The notes: generated by a model not told the origin, from the letters alone. DNA of 64,000 bases from Erwinia aphidicola (GCF_014773485.1 NZ_JACXBP010000001.1:806001-870000), one strand, 5' to 3'. Shown: positions 16,758-26,214, counted from the stretch's first letter. A program made the numbers and translations.

Positions 16758-16779
16758 ATAGCCTCCCGCAGGAGGCTAT
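16758..16779. terminator. Perfect hairpin between yciF and a convergent gene
   Basis: ATAGCCTCC-CGCA-GGAGGCTAT is a 9-bp perfect stem lying 57 bases after yciF and 72 bases before the end of the convergent metallophosphoesterase gene. It lacks a T run, so it is a weak terminator or an mRNA end protector. Confidence 0.5.
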
Positions 16780-16851
16780 GTTACAGCAACTCAATCAGTT
16801 GAAACTCTTCTGCCACAAGATCCATTTCACTTCCTTATTTATCAGGGGGGA

Positions 16852-17967
16852 TTATTTTTTCCGCGTCAGCGTGATGCGCGTCAGTTCTGACGGGCGTCCC
16901 ACGCGTACCGCCATTCCCGGCCACAGCGCCGTGCCGTTATTCACATACAGCTGCATGCCATCAACATCATAAAGCCCGGATACAAAGCCGCCATTCGGTT
17001 TGGCAAACAGGCGGTCTAAGCCGACGATTAAGCCGCCGTGAGTATGGCCGGACAGCTGAATATCGACCCCGTGTTTCGCATTTTCACGAGCGTTCTTTGG
17101 CTGGTGGTCGAGTAACACCACCGGCGCGTTGTCAGGGGCATCACCCAGCGCTTTAGCCAGATCGGGGCCGTTACCGCCCCGGCCCGGTGCAGAAGTATCG
17201 GGCAGCCCGGCAATCACCAGGCTGGCGTTGCCGCGGGAAATGACCGAATGACTGTTTAGCAGGGGCTTCAAACCTAAAGATGCCAGATGCTCGGTCCAGG
17301 CCTGCTGCTCAAAGAAATATTCGTGATTGCCGGTAATCGCCAACACGCCATCGGGCGCATGCAGATTGCGCAGCGGCTCCACGTCCTTAATGCGATTTTT
17401 AAGCGTACCGTCAATAACATCCCCGGTAACGACAATCAGGTCTACGTTCAGCTCCAGCGCGCGCTTGACTAACGCGGCACTCCAGCTGGCGTTAAAAAGC
17501 GGGGTAATGTGCATATCGGTTAACTGGAGCATTTGGTAACCCTCAAACTCCTGCGGCAAATCAGCAACCTGAATTGTCACATCTTTAAGAGGGGGAACGC
17601 GGATTGCCTGCTGCACGCCCCAGCTGGCCAGGCCGAATGCCAGCAGGGCAGCCAGGTAGCGCACGCCGGGAGCAATCTCCAACGGATGGCGCATCAGCAT
17701 CGCAACAAGCGCAACCACATCAATCAGGATCTGGGTGAGGGCGAGGAACAGCACCGCGCTATATACCCAATTGAACAGGATAATCACCATTCTTGGCATC
17801 TCCGGTGAGAAGATGCTGCCAGAAGTAAAGCGGCTCACCAGCAGGTATTGTGAGGCAAGCAGCGCCAGTAGAGAGAGTATGATTTTTAACGCCAGTGGCA
17901 TGGAAAGCGGAATGATAAAACGGGCAATAACATACCAACTCGGTATGCTGAAAATGAGGTGAAACAT
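16852..17967 (-). CDS. Membrane-anchored metallophosphoesterase
   Basis: The 371-residue protein has four hydrophobic N-terminal segments (about residues 1-125) and a C-terminal calcineurin-type phosphoesterase domain. The dinuclear metal ligands are visible in order: TDMHI (DxH), VVTGDVID (GD), ITGNHEYF (GNHE), a mid-domain LDHQP and LSGHTHGG (GHxH). The E. coli YaeI group, implicated in lipid turnover, has a similar catalytic domain, but the four-segment membrane part differs. The catalytic domain probably faces the periplasm. Substrate unknown. Confidence 0.85.
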   Translation of the reverse strand: MFHLIFSIPSWYVIARFIIPLSMPLALKIILSLLALLASQYLLVSRFTSGSIFSPEMPRMVIILFNWVYSAVLFLALTQILIDVVALVAMLMRHPLEIAPGVRYLAALLAFGLASWGVQQAIRVPPLKDVTIQVADLPQEFEGYQMLQLTDMHITPLFNASWSAALVKRALELNVDLIVVTGDVIDGTLKNRIKDVEPLRNLHAPDGVLAITGNHEYFFEQQAWTEHLASLGLKPLLNSHSVISRGNASLVIAGLPDTSAPGRGGNGPDLAKALGDAPDNAPVVLLDHQPKNARENAKHGVDIQLSGHTHGGLIVGLDRLFAKPNGGFVSGLYDVDGMQLYVNNGTALWPGMAVRVGRPSELTRITLTRKK

Positions 17968-18112
17968 GGCGATTTTCCCTGTTAAACGTGCCGATAATTA
18001 GCGCAGAAGTAGGATTAAATGGATAATGCGACGCTTCTATTTTAATACAGCAGATTATCATACGGAGAAAATGTGCTGCATAACACCCCAGGTACTGGCC
18101 TGAATGTGCCTT

Positions 18113-18538
18113 TCAGCTCAGCCTGCGCCCGTTTTTATCGACAACTTCTTCCCCGTCTTCTTTGCTGAATTCGCCGCGCTGAGCCGCTGGCAAAATATCT
18201 AAAACTTTCTCTGATGGGCGGCACAGCCGGGTTCCGAGCGCAGTGACAACGACAGGGCGGTTCATCAGGATTGGATGTGCCAGTATCGCGCTGATGAGCT
18301 CATCATCAGTGAAAGCAGGGTTATCTAGCTTCAGGTGCTGATAAGGATCACTGTTTTTCCGCAGCAGTTCGCGCACGGTAATTCCCATATCAGCAATCAG
18401 CTTAACCAGCTCGGAACGGGTTGGCGGCGTTTCCAGGTAGAGGATTACCGTTGGCTCCATGCCGCTGTTGCGGATCATTTCAAGGGTATTGCGCGACGTG
18501 CCGCAGTCGGGATTATGATAAATCGTCACCTGGCTCAT
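18113..18538 (-). CDS. arsC: Arsenate reductase ArsC
   Basis: The 141-residue glutaredoxin-coupled arsenate reductase converts arsenate to arsenite for export by ArsB. The catalytic Cys12 lies in NPDCGTSRNT, and the arginine-rich substrate loop is seen in NRPVVVTALGTRLCRPSE. Length matches the E. coli plasmid and chromosomal enzymes. Last gene of arsRBC, 59 bases after arsB. Confidence 0.97.
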   Translation of the reverse strand: MSQVTIYHNPDCGTSRNTLEMIRNSGMEPTVILYLETPPTRSELVKLIADMGITVRELLRKNSDPYQHLKLDNPAFTDDELISAILAHPILMNRPVVVTALGTRLCRPSEKVLDILPAAQRGEFSKEDGEEVVDKNGRRLS

Positions 18539-18597
18539 TTTGTTACTCTCTTTTCTCTATTATCCGGCCCCCGGCATGGCTATGCAGGGGTAAGAAG

Positions 18598-19884
18598 TTA
18601 AACGATGGACAGCCGCAGCGCCAGTGCGGACAGCGTAATAAATAGCACCGGAATCGTCATGACGATGCCGACACGGAAGTAATATCCCCAGCTGACTGTG
18701 ATGTTTTTCTGCGCTAAAACATGTAGCCACAACAGCGTGGCAAGGCTGCCAATCGGGGTGATTTTTGGCCCCAAATCACTGCCGATTACATTGGCATAAA
18801 TCATTGCTTGTTTAATCACTCCCGTGGCCTGGCTGCTTTCTATCGACAGCGCGCCAACCAGCACGGTCGGCATATTGTTCATCAAAGAGGAGAGGAACGC
18901 CGTCAGGAAGCCGGTGCCCAGAGTTGCGGCCCACAGTCCGTGTTCAGCAAGCTGATTCAGCAACGAGGAAATATACAGGGTCAGCCCGGCGTTGCGCAGG
19001 CCATAAACCACCAGGTACATGCCAAGGGAGAAGATAACAATCTGCCAGGGCGCACCGCGCAGTACCTTAGCGGTATTGATCGCATGGCCTTTTTTTGCCA
19101 CGGCAAGCAGGAACACTGCTCCCACAGCGGCCACCAGACTTACCGGGACGCCAAGGGGCTCAAGTGCGAAGAAGCCGACTAGCAGCAGAACCAGAACCAG
19201 CCAGCCGGCTTTAAACGTGCTGCTATCGCGAATGGCCTCTTTTGGCGCCTTTAGCAGCGAAATATCGTAAACAGCCGGGATCTCTTTACGGAAAAACAGG
19301 TGCAGCATGAGCAGTGTAGTTGCGATAGCAGCCAGGTTGACTGGCACCATCACGGCGGCATACTGGGTAAATCCAAGCTTGAAAAAGTCAGCTGAGACAA
19401 TGTTAACCAGGTTCGAGACAATCAACGGCAGGCTGGCGGTATCGGCAATGAAACCTGCGGCCATCACAAAAGCCAGGGTTGCAGCCGGGCTGAAACCCAG
19501 CGCCAGCAGCATGGCAATGACGATGGGCGTCAGGATCAGTGCAGCACCATCATTGGCGAACAGCGCGGCCACCATCGCACCCAGCAGAATAATCCAGCTA
19601 AACAACAGGCGGCCACGGCCTTTGCCCCAGCGGGCAACGTGCAGGGCAGCCCATTCAAAGAAACCAGACTCCTCCAGCAGCAGGCTGATGATGATCACTG
19701 CAATAAAGGTGGCTGTCGCATTCCAGACAATGTGCCAGACCACCGCAATATCAGAGATATGAACAACGCCCGTCATCAGCGCCAGGCCTGCACCCAGCAT
19801 GGCGCTCCAGCCAATACCCAGCCCTCGGGGTTGCCAAATAACCAGGATCAGCGTCAGTAAAAATATCGCACTTGCCAGCAACAT
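18598..19884 (-). CDS. arsB: Arsenite efflux pump ArsB
   Basis: The 428-residue, twelve-segment membrane transporter exports arsenite and antimonite. The sequence is nearly collinear with E. coli ArsB from the start ([27 protein letters not shown]) and keeps the [14 protein letters not shown] loop. The start at MLLASAI is supported by a GGAG site six bases upstream and by the family length of 429; an upstream in-frame ATG would add four residues. Confidence 0.97.
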   Translation of the reverse strand: MLLASAIFLLTLILVIWQPRGLGIGWSAMLGAGLALMTGVVHISDIAVVWHIVWNATATFIAVIIISLLLEESGFFEWAALHVARWGKGRGRLLFSWIILLGAMVAALFANDGAALILTPIVIAMLLALGFSPAATLAFVMAAGFIADTASLPLIVSNLVNIVSADFFKLGFTQYAAVMVPVNLAAIATTLLMLHLFFRKEIPAVYDISLLKAPKEAIRDSSTFKAGWLVLVLLLVGFFALEPLGVPVSLVAAVGAVFLLAVAKKGHAINTAKVLRGAPWQIVIFSLGMYLVVYGLRNAGLTLYISSLLNQLAEHGLWAATLGTGFLTAFLSSLMNNMPTVLVGALSIESSQATGVIKQAMIYANVIGSDLGPKITPIGSLATLLWLHVLAQKNITVSWGYYFRVGIVMTIPVLFITLSALALRLSIV

Positions 19885-19929
19885 TACACACTCCATTTAT
19901 ATTCATTTAAGCGTATGTATTACGCATAC

Positions 19930-20250
19930 TCAACAGACAACTGACGGCGCATTTCTAAGTTTTTTTTGTATATGCTCGCGCTCGCAGTTCCACGCAGAAT
20001 CGATAATAGCTACAGCCCAGGCGGGCATGTGCGGCGACAAACGGTAGTGTACCCATTTGCCTTCACGGCGATCGATCACCAGCTCCGCCTCACGTAATAG
20101 CGCCATGTGGCGTGATATTTTCGGCTGAGACTCTGCGGTAATGGCACAGATATCACAGACACAAAGCTCGCCGGACTCGCGCAGCAGAATCACCACCTTC
20201 GAGCGTGTTTCATCGGCAAGCAGTTTAAAAAGTTGTACGGGTCGCAGCAT
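19930..20250 (-). CDS. arsR: Arsenic-responsive repressor ArsR
   Basis: The 106-residue SmtB/ArsR-family winged-helix repressor has the As(III)-binding cysteines in ELCVCDICAI and the recognition helix QPKISRHMALLREAEL. Arsenite binding releases it from the ars promoter. It is the first gene of the operon, 45 bases before arsB. A dyad overlapping the divergent promoter region at 20274-20300 is its probable operator. Confidence 0.96.
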   Translation of the reverse strand: MLRPVQLFKLLADETRSKVVILLRESGELCVCDICAITAESQPKISRHMALLREAELVIDRREGKWVHYRLSPHMPAWAVAIIDSAWNCEREHIQKKLRNAPSVVC

Positions 20251-20268
20251 TGTTAACCTCGATAGTAT

Positions 20269-20300
20269 TTGACATTACATATGCTAATTCATATATGATA
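20269..20300. promoter_or_regulatory. ars operator with a rightward sigma-70 promoter
   Basis: The stretch contains two CATAT arms around an AT-rich centre (CATATGCTAATTCATATATG), a plausible ArsR operator. On the plus strand it also contains TTGACA (20269-20274), a 17-base spacer and TATATG (20292-20297), a good promoter pointing away from arsR toward the acetyltransferase gene at 20629. The arsR promoter must use the same DNA on the other strand. Confidence 0.6.
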
Positions 20301-20628
20301 AATTGCAAAGCACCGTTTCTAACAAGCAGTCCTTATGCAGCACTCACCCGCATTTTTAAGTCGCATACCCATTACTTGGCCGACCGCTACAGCGGAAGGA
20401 AAGAGAGCTAACAGGAGTTATCCAGCCGGGTAAATCAGAACAAAATTTGATAAAAAGCCGCGACGTACTGACCTACGGGCCAAAATTGTGCACCTCAGGT
20501 ATGGCGCCGCAACGGATTTTAATTCTGTCGGGCGGAAAGTGCGTGATATTGTTATCTATTCACGTTGGCGCGGGGCGGTGGTACAGCTCGCGCTGTCGTC
20601 ATGATAAATCACGTTGTCTGGAGGAAAG
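20301..20628. other. Untranslated stretch between arsR promoter and GNAT gene
   Basis: I see no convincing gene, hairpin or repeat in this stretch. It would form a leader of about 320 bases if the rightward promoter at 20269 serves the acetyltransferase gene. Confidence 0.4.
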
Positions 20629-21138
20629 ATGGAATTGGAAACTGCACGGCTGCGTCTGGAGCCATACCAACACGCTCATTTTGATGGACTGCGCGAGATG
20701 GAAAAAGATCCGGAAATGATGCGCTATATTAGTCCAGGCGAGGTGAGGACGGAGGATGAAACGCGTGAAAGCATCGAACGGGTGATGCTGCGCTGGCAAC
20801 AGCGTGGCTTCTCTTGGTGGGCACTTATGGAGAAGCAGTCAGGTGCGCTGGTCGGTGCCGCCTGTCTCCAGCATTTAGCCAATGACGACGGCGCACCGCT
20901 GGAGCTAGGCTGGCGCCTGAACGCCAGTTATCATGGCCAAGGGTACGCGACGGAAGCGGCGCAGGCGATTGTGAAATTCGCGGTTGAACAGGTCGGCGCG
21001 CGCTATCTGGTTGCGGTGGCGCATCCGGATAACAGTGCCTCACATCGGGTGATGCAGCGCCTGGGCATGACATACAAAGGCATTGAGCAGCACTACGATA
21101 CGCAGTGCGTGGTGTATGAGATGCACGTTGGCGAATAA
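20629..21138 (+). CDS. GNAT acetyltransferase, RimJ/RimL type
   Basis: The 169-residue protein begins ETARLRLEPYQHAHFDGLREMEKDPEMMRYI, the usual opening of RimJ/RimL-like N-acetyltransferases, and has the acetyl-CoA pyrophosphate loop in LNASYHGQGYATEAAQAIV plus HPDNSASHRVMQRLGM. The substrate could be a protein N-terminus or a small amine. The start at 20629 has a GGAGGAAAG site. It is divergent from arsRBC, but it is not of the ArsN (phosphinothricin-acetyltransferase-like) type, so a role in arsenic resistance is only suggested by position. Confidence 0.85.
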   Translation: MELETARLRLEPYQHAHFDGLREMEKDPEMMRYISPGEVRTEDETRESIERVMLRWQQRGFSWWALMEKQSGALVGAACLQHLANDDGAPLELGWRLNASYHGQGYATEAAQAIVKFAVEQVGARYLVAVAHPDNSASHRVMQRLGMTYKGIEQHYDTQCVVYEMHVGE

Positions 21139-21292
21139 CATCAGGCAAATCGCCTCAGCCAGGCTGTCTTATCGCTACCTTACGTCGGCAGACTGGCCAT
21201 TTTTTCTTGCTTATTTAGACGATATAATGCCAGCCTGAGACTGGCAAAAATAAAGTTAGAAAAAATAAGTAGCGCGATAATATCTGACAGAA

Positions 21293-22729
21293 TTATCTAT
21301 CCAGCGACCAGCATCCGGCTTCTTTTAACGCAGCGCTGCCACTATTTGCAAACAGCATGATGGCGCGCTCTCCCGGCTGCGGATAGATTCGGCTGCTTAA
21401 ACAGGCTTCGCCTTCATTGACAAAGACTTCCACGGATGAACGGTCAATGAAAATTCGCAGTGAAAGGATATCGTCCTCTGGCAGGGGAATGCTGCGCGTT
21501 CCCACAAGCGAAAAATCAGGATAGCTTCGCTCTAATATTAAGCGCTGGGCCTGATTATCAACGTAAATACGCAGCCCATCTCCCAGCATCATGCCATACT
21601 GTTCTGCCTGCGACCTGGCTCGCTCCCATTCCAGTGATAATTCCATGGCTTCAGCATCTGCTGCGACAAGCATTTGTTGACTACTCAGACAACGTGCAGT
21701 GACAGGAATATAGCTGCCTCGCAAAGCGGTCACTTCGGCGATGGGTTTCATCATCAGGCGATTATTATCACCTAAGCTCAGTTCGCGCGGCAGGGAGAGC
21801 ATACCAGCCCAACCATCCTGTTGCTCCGGCATCGGTGATTCCCACATATCCAGCCAGCCAATAACGATTCTGCGCCCATCCGGACTGAGAAACGTTTGCG
21901 GGGCATAAAAATCGTGACCGTTGTCCATTTCAATAAATTGCCCGTCATGGCTGAACGCCTGACCTGGCTGCCACTCTCCCAGTAAATATCCACTCTGGAA
22001 GAGGTTACGGTTTTGATAGCCTTGTGCCACCATTCCTTGTGGAGAGAACATCAGCACACGCTGGCCGTTCAGGGTAAAGAAATCAGGGCATTCCCACATA
22101 TAGCCCATTCCATCTTCAGATTCAGCCAGAATACCTTCGTCATGCCATTTGTGAAGGTCCGTGGAACGGTACAGGCGGACCTGGCCGGTTTCCGCCACGC
22201 GTGAACCGACAACCATGTACCAGTATTCACCCTCACGCCATACTTTCGGGTCGCGGAAATGATGCAGTCCTGGAGGGGTATCAATCACCATTCCTTGACG
22301 CTCGAAATGAACTCCGTCACGACTGGTTGCCAGACATTGCACCTGATACAGATTGTCATCACTTTCTGGCGAACCGTGAAATTTATGACCGGTGTAAATC
22401 AGTGCCAGCGTATCTCCGTCCACCACTGCGGAACCGGAAAAACAGCCGTCTTTATCTGCCGGCCCTTCCGGTGCCAGTGCCACAGGCAGATGTTCCCAGT
22501 GAACCAAATCTTTACTGCGGGCATGCCCCCAGTGCATGGGTCCCCATTTCGTTGAATAGGGGTGATGTTGATAAAAGGCATGATACCAGCCGTCGAACCA
22601 GACCAGCCCGTTAGGATCGTTCATCCAGCCGGCTCGTGCGGCAAGGTGATAGCGTGGATACCAGCGGCGGTTAATTCCGGCTTGTGCTTCTTCAAGCATC
22701 TCTTCAGCCTGTTTTAATAAAGATGTCAT
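21293..22729 (-). CDS. cscA: Sucrose hydrolase (GH32 invertase, CscA)
   Basis: The 478-residue GH32 enzyme hydrolyses sucrose to glucose and fructose in the cytoplasm. Catalytic elements are the nucleophile Asp in GWMNDPNG, the transition-state Asp in FRDPKVW and the acid/base Glu in MWECPDFF; a C-terminal beta-sandwich follows, including FIDRSSVEVFVNEGE. Since the partner is a non-phosphorylating permease, the substrate is probably free sucrose. It lies 18 bases after cscB. No fructokinase gene (cscK) is present in the cluster. Confidence 0.93.
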   Translation of the reverse strand: MTSLLKQAEEMLEEAQAGINRRWYPRYHLAARAGWMNDPNGLVWFDGWYHAFYQHHPYSTKWGPMHWGHARSKDLVHWEHLPVALAPEGPADKDGCFSGSAVVDGDTLALIYTGHKFHGSPESDDNLYQVQCLATSRDGVHFERQGMVIDTPPGLHHFRDPKVWREGEYWYMVVGSRVAETGQVRLYRSTDLHKWHDEGILAESEDGMGYMWECPDFFTLNGQRVLMFSPQGMVAQGYQNRNLFQSGYLLGEWQPGQAFSHDGQFIEMDNGHDFYAPQTFLSPDGRRIVIGWLDMWESPMPEQQDGWAGMLSLPRELSLGDNNRLMMKPIAEVTALRGSYIPVTARCLSSQQMLVAADAEAMELSLEWERARSQAEQYGMMLGDGLRIYVDNQAQRLILERSYPDFSLVGTRSIPLPEDDILSLRIFIDRSSVEVFVNEGEACLSSRIYPQPGERAIMLFANSGSAALKEAGCWSLDR

Positions 22730-22747
22730 TATGCTTTCTCCCGAAAA

Positions 22748-23986
22748 TTACACAGCATCTTGCTGTAAAAAGGGGTGTTCAGTTGTGGGTTTATTTGGGC
22801 GCAAAAGGAAGATGGAAATAAACGTGGTGCAGAACACCATAATGCCCATTATCAGATAGGATTGAGCGAAACCAAATTTTTCGTAGCTGAAACCCGCCAG
22901 CGGCGATAACACGGTGCCAATAACTGAACTGGTACAGGCAAAACCCACCAGATAAATTGTGGAAGACAAACGCTTGTCGAAGTTCAGGCTGTTATATTTG
23001 AAAATGGCAACCAACAGTATCGGCAATTCCAGGGCATGTAGCAGTTTTGTAATAGAAATGAGCAGGGGTCCTTCAACCAGCCCGGAAGCGATCATACGCA
23101 GAGCCATTACCATTCCGGCGAATATCAGGCCATTTTTGGCACCAATTTTGTTAACCAGCCAGGGTGCGCAGAACATGCCTGCCGCTTCCAGAAGTACCTG
23201 GAAGGAGTTTAAATAACCAAACATCGCGTTCCCTTCGCGCAAGGTAGGAAACTGTGAGGAAAAATAAACCGGAAATTGCTGGTCGTATACACCGTAAATA
23301 CAGGTTCCAATCACGAAGAAAATAAGTGCCCAGAAACGCGGTAGCGTTAGCAGCCGGATAGCATCTTCCAGAGAAACCTTTTTAGCCCCAATCTCCAGTT
23401 TTTCCATGCTCGCCGGTGCCGCAATTTTTAATCGGGCCAGCATGAAAAAGAAAACCAGGCCAGAGCATGACGCCACCAGGAAATTAAGATTGGGGTTAAT
23501 GTTAAACAGCAGTCCGGCGAAAAACGTGGCAACGGCCCAACCGAGAGAACCCCACATGCGGGCCCGTCCAAATTCAAAGGTACTCTGACGCGCAACGCGC
23601 TCGGTATAGGATTCCAGCACGCCTATACCGCCATTAAACGTCAGACCAATAAACAGGCCACCAAAAACACTTCCCAGCAGAATATTGAGGTTGAGCAAAT
23701 AGCTGAAGAAGAGATACGCAGGCCCGGAGAGGATCAGCAGGGCGGCCATAAACCACAGCAGGTTTTTGCGCAGACCAAGACGATCCTGAATGAAGCCGTA
23801 AAAGACCTGAGCGAAAAGGGCTGATACTGATAAGACGGAAAAGATAATACCCGTCTCGGAGGCTTTTAAACCCACTTCCTGGTGGAGCCAGATAGAAAGA
23901 AGGGAGCTGGACGAAGACCATGTGACAAAGAAAAAGAACAGCAGGGCGCTGAGCAGCATATAGCTGCGGGAAGGCTTTTTTTTCAT
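22748..23986 (-). CDS. cscB: Sucrose:H+ symporter CscB
   Basis: The 412-residue oligosaccharide:proton symporter belongs to the LacY family. It starts KKKPSRSYMLLSALLFFFFVTWSSSSSLLSIWL, and the GFIQDRLGLRKNLLW loop and the FEFGRARMWGSLGWA segment contain the Arg and proton-path residues of the family. Family length is about 415. A longer frame reaching upstream would run through the operators at 24020-24095, so the start at 23986 is preferred. It is co-transcribed with cscA and divergent from cscR. Confidence 0.94.
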   Translation of the reverse strand: MKKKPSRSYMLLSALLFFFFVTWSSSSSLLSIWLHQEVGLKASETGIIFSVLSVSALFAQVFYGFIQDRLGLRKNLLWFMAALLILSGPAYLFFSYLLNLNILLGSVFGGLFIGLTFNGGIGVLESYTERVARQSTFEFGRARMWGSLGWAVATFFAGLLFNINPNLNFLVASCSGLVFFFMLARLKIAAPASMEKLEIGAKKVSLEDAIRLLTLPRFWALIFFVIGTCIYGVYDQQFPVYFSSQFPTLREGNAMFGYLNSFQVLLEAAGMFCAPWLVNKIGAKNGLIFAGMVMALRMIASGLVEGPLLISITKLLHALELPILLVAIFKYNSLNFDKRLSSTIYLVGFACTSSVIGTVLSPLAGFSYEKFGFAQSYLIMGIMVFCTTFISIFLLRPNKPTTEHPFLQQDAV

Positions 23987-24019
23987 CTGAGCAATCTCAT
24001 AGCGATTTATATGCGCACA

Positions 24020-24120
24020 TGGTAACGTTAACATTATACGCCGGCACCGAGTTTTATGGCAATATCCGATGTTAATCACAAAAGTTAACGTTAACATTGG
24101 TATTGTGAGATCTGTATCAA
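24020..24120. promoter_or_regulatory. csc control region: two CscR operators and a CRP-like site
   Basis: A perfect 12-bp palindrome GTTAACGTTAAC (24084-24095) and a related box GGTAACGTTAACA (24021-24033) have centres 63 bp apart, six helical turns, which suits looping by a LacI-family repressor. A CRP-like site TGTGA-GATCTG-TATCA lies at 24104-24119 between the operators and cscR. Confidence 0.75.
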
Positions 24121-24251
24121 ATTTCTTTGCCAAATTCCCAAAATAACAGGCTCAAAGCTTAGAATAGTGGGTTCAACTCTATGGATAACTTGATTACGGC
24201 TGTTCGCTTGCGGCGCAATGAAGTATCCGGATTTTCGCAAAATGGAAGGTT

Positions 24252-25259
24252 ATGGCGTCTTTGAAAGATGTGGCCAGAATGGCCAATGTATCGTTAATGA
24301 CAGTTTCGCGGGCGCTTAATTACCCTGAACGCGTAAAGCCCGAGACCCTTGCACGCGTGCAGGAAGCGATTCTGCATTTGAACTACGTACCCGATTTGTC
24401 GGCAAAACAGATCCGCAGTGTGGGGACTAAAAACAAGACGATTGGCGTACTGGCATTGGATACGGTAACCACACCCTTTTCCGTCGAAATCACGCTGTCA
24501 ATCGAGGAGACCGCGCGCGCACACGGTTGGAAAAGCTTCGTGGTTAACATGTTCTCTGATGATAATCCGGACGAAATTGTCGATCTGCTGCTTGCTCATC
24601 GGCCCGGTGGCATCATTTTCACTACCATGGGGCTGCGTGAAGTACGCATACCGCCCAAGCTGCTGACACATCCCTGTGTTCTGGCAAATTGCGAGAATAA
24701 AGACGAGCCCGTTGCCTGTTACATACCCGATGACGAGAAGGGCCAGTACACTGCAGTTAGAGCCTTGTTGGCAGCAGGATATCGTCGGCCTATCTGTCTG
24801 CATTTACCCGCCAACCACCTGGCGACGTCCCGTCGCCAAAAGGGAATGGCGCGCGCCTGTCTTGAGGCAGGCATCGATCCCGGTACGCTGGATCATTACT
24901 ATATGCAGCTTGGCGATGAGCACTACCGTGACATTCCCGACCTTCTCATGGCTCATATTCGTCAGGGGATACCTCAGTTTGATTCGGTGATTTGCGGGAA
25001 TGACCGCATCGCATTTATGGTGTATCAGACGCTTTTGGCTAAAGGAATTCGTATCCCGCAGGATATCGGGGTTATTGGTTACGATAATCATGTAGGCATT
25101 GGCAACCTGTTTTTGCCGCCGTTATCTACGGTACAGTTACCGCATTACGAAATTGGTCGACTGAGTACTTTGCATATCATTAACGGTGATGACAGCAAGG
25201 CGAGGGTACTGGTGGATAGCCCCTGGCTGTCTCGCGAGTCATTTAGTCGCTGCACCTGA
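24252..25259 (+). CDS. cscR: LacI-family sucrose repressor CscR
   Basis: The 335-residue protein has a LacI-type helix-turn-helix at its start (SLKDVARMANVSLMTVSRALNYPERV) and a hinge helix with LSAKQIRS, followed by a periplasmic-binding-protein-like effector domain (from about residue 62). It is divergent from cscBA, and palindromic operators lie in the shared promoter. A GGAAGG ribosome site precedes the ATG. Sucrose or fructose is the expected inducer. Confidence 0.93.
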   Translation: MASLKDVARMANVSLMTVSRALNYPERVKPETLARVQEAILHLNYVPDLSAKQIRSVGTKNKTIGVLALDTVTTPFSVEITLSIEETARAHGWKSFVVNMFSDDNPDEIVDLLLAHRPGGIIFTTMGLREVRIPPKLLTHPCVLANCENKDEPVACYIPDDEKGQYTAVRALLAAGYRRPICLHLPANHLATSRRQKGMARACLEAGIDPGTLDHYYMQLGDEHYRDIPDLLMAHIRQGIPQFDSVICGNDRIAFMVYQTLLAKGIRIPQDIGVIGYDNHVGIGNLFLPPLSTVQLPHYEIGRLSTLHIINGDDSKARVLVDSPWLSRESFSRCT

Positions 25260-25474
25260 CATTCAGTCAGCCCGAGTGGTGAAGCAGCATCACGACGTCG
25301 CAGGCATTTTTTCATCAAAGGCCTGGATCACCGCAAGGCGGTTAAGAACTCCCCAAAGCAGCGGCAGGATCGCCGTTGCAGGGCGACATGGTGACCAACC
25401 TAATAGTGATAATCCTGGCTGCCTGAATAAGAACAGGCTAACCGGAGTACGACATTTTAACTTTGCTAGAACAA

Positions 25475-25523
25475 GACGTTATCGCTTGGGACTGACGTTA
25501 TCGCTTGGGACTGACGTTATCGG
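25475..25523. repeat. 19-bp tandem repeat, 2.5 copies
   Basis: GACGTTATCGCTTGGGACT occurs twice head-to-tail (25475-25493, 25494-25512) and is followed by ten further matching bases. The copies are identical, which suggests recent slippage. Confidence 0.9.
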
Positions 25524-25622
25524 TGCGTATAATGTATATTATGTTAAATAAGATATCAGGTAGTTAATCCGTCAGGGCTTTCTGACCAGCCTCATTGCCC
25601 TGCTCTTACGGATGTCAATTCA

Positions 25623-25689
25623 GGCAGCGCTACGTGAATTCTACGAAATTGTGTGGGCTCTCCCACGCCAGGATTTACGTAGCGTTGCC
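25623..25689. repeat. 67-bp element with 19-bp imperfect inverted ends, copy 1
   Basis: The left end GGCAGCGCTACGTGAATTC matches the reverse complement of the right end (GGATTTACGTAGCGTTGCC) at 16 of 19 positions; the middle contains a small GTGGG-CTCT-CCCAC hairpin. A relative with the same GCGCTACGTGAATTCT left end lies at 26779-26840, on the other side of two genes. Confidence 0.7.
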
Positions 25690-25767
25690 TGTAAAACGCA
25701 CTCACGATCAACTGCCACCTTTTGCCTGTGTCATGATGCATTCACTCATCACCCACAGGAACGGCTC

Positions 25768-26214
25768 ATGTCAGACAATGATGTTGGATTTAGTCATCTG
25801 GCTTTACAGGTGAAAGACCTGTCGAAAAGCGTCGAATTTTATCAGCGTTACGCAGGCATGCAGATTATTCATCAGCGTGAACCCGGGATTGCTGAAGCAC
25901 AAAAAGTGGCGTGGCTGTCTGACCTGACGCGGCCGTTCGCGCTGGTGCTGGTGCAGTCAGAAATCAGTAATGACACACCGCTGGGACCCTTCGGTCATAT
26001 TGGCGTGGCCTGCGGTAGCCGCGAGGAGATCGATGCCAAGGTCAAACTGGCTGAGCAGGAAGGCGTTTTGCGCCGTGCAGCGCAGCAATCTGCTGCACCG
26101 GTTGGCTACTGGGCTTTCTTTGCGGATCCTGATGGCAATACGCTGGAGCTGTCATATGGTCAGCAGATCGGCATGGAAGTTATCACCGCGCGCCTGTCGT
26201 CATCGACCGGCTAA
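25768..26214 (+). CDS. VOC-family (glyoxalase/dioxygenase-like) protein
   Basis: This 148-residue protein has one vicinal-oxygen-chelate domain built of two beta-alpha-beta-beta-beta units: FSHLALQVKDLSKSVEFYQRYAGMQ at the start and GHIGVACGSREEI, then GYWAFFADPDGNTLELSYGQ near the end. Metal-ligand candidates are the His of SHLAL, the His of GHIGV and the Glu of LELSYG. The family includes glyoxalase I, bleomycin-type resistance proteins and dioxygenases; which applies here is unclear. The ATG at 25768 follows CAGGAACGG. It converges on and overlaps the next gene by 4 bases. Confidence 0.82.
   Translation: MSDNDVGFSHLALQVKDLSKSVEFYQRYAGMQIIHQREPGIAEAQKVAWLSDLTRPFALVLVQSEISNDTPLGPFGHIGVACGSREEIDAKVKLAEQEGVLRRAAQQSAAPVGYWAFFADPDGNTLELSYGQQIGMEVITARLSSSTG

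Larger units (their letters stand above)
25260..25767. other. Gene-free region with two kinds of repeat
   Basis: This 508-base region after cscR has no convincing gene. It contains a 19-bp tandem repeat at 25475-25523 and a 67-bp inverted-repeat element at 25623-25689. Long in-frame extensions into it from the VOC gene run through the element and are rejected. Confidence 0.6.

Noticed and set aside
21230..21260. Hairpin TGCCAG-CCTGAGA-CTGGCA as terminator of cscA
   Set aside because: The stem is only six pairs and no T run follows in the cscA direction.
25612..25767. N-terminal extension of the VOC protein
   Set aside because: It runs through the inverted-repeat element, and family homology begins only after the ATG at 25768.
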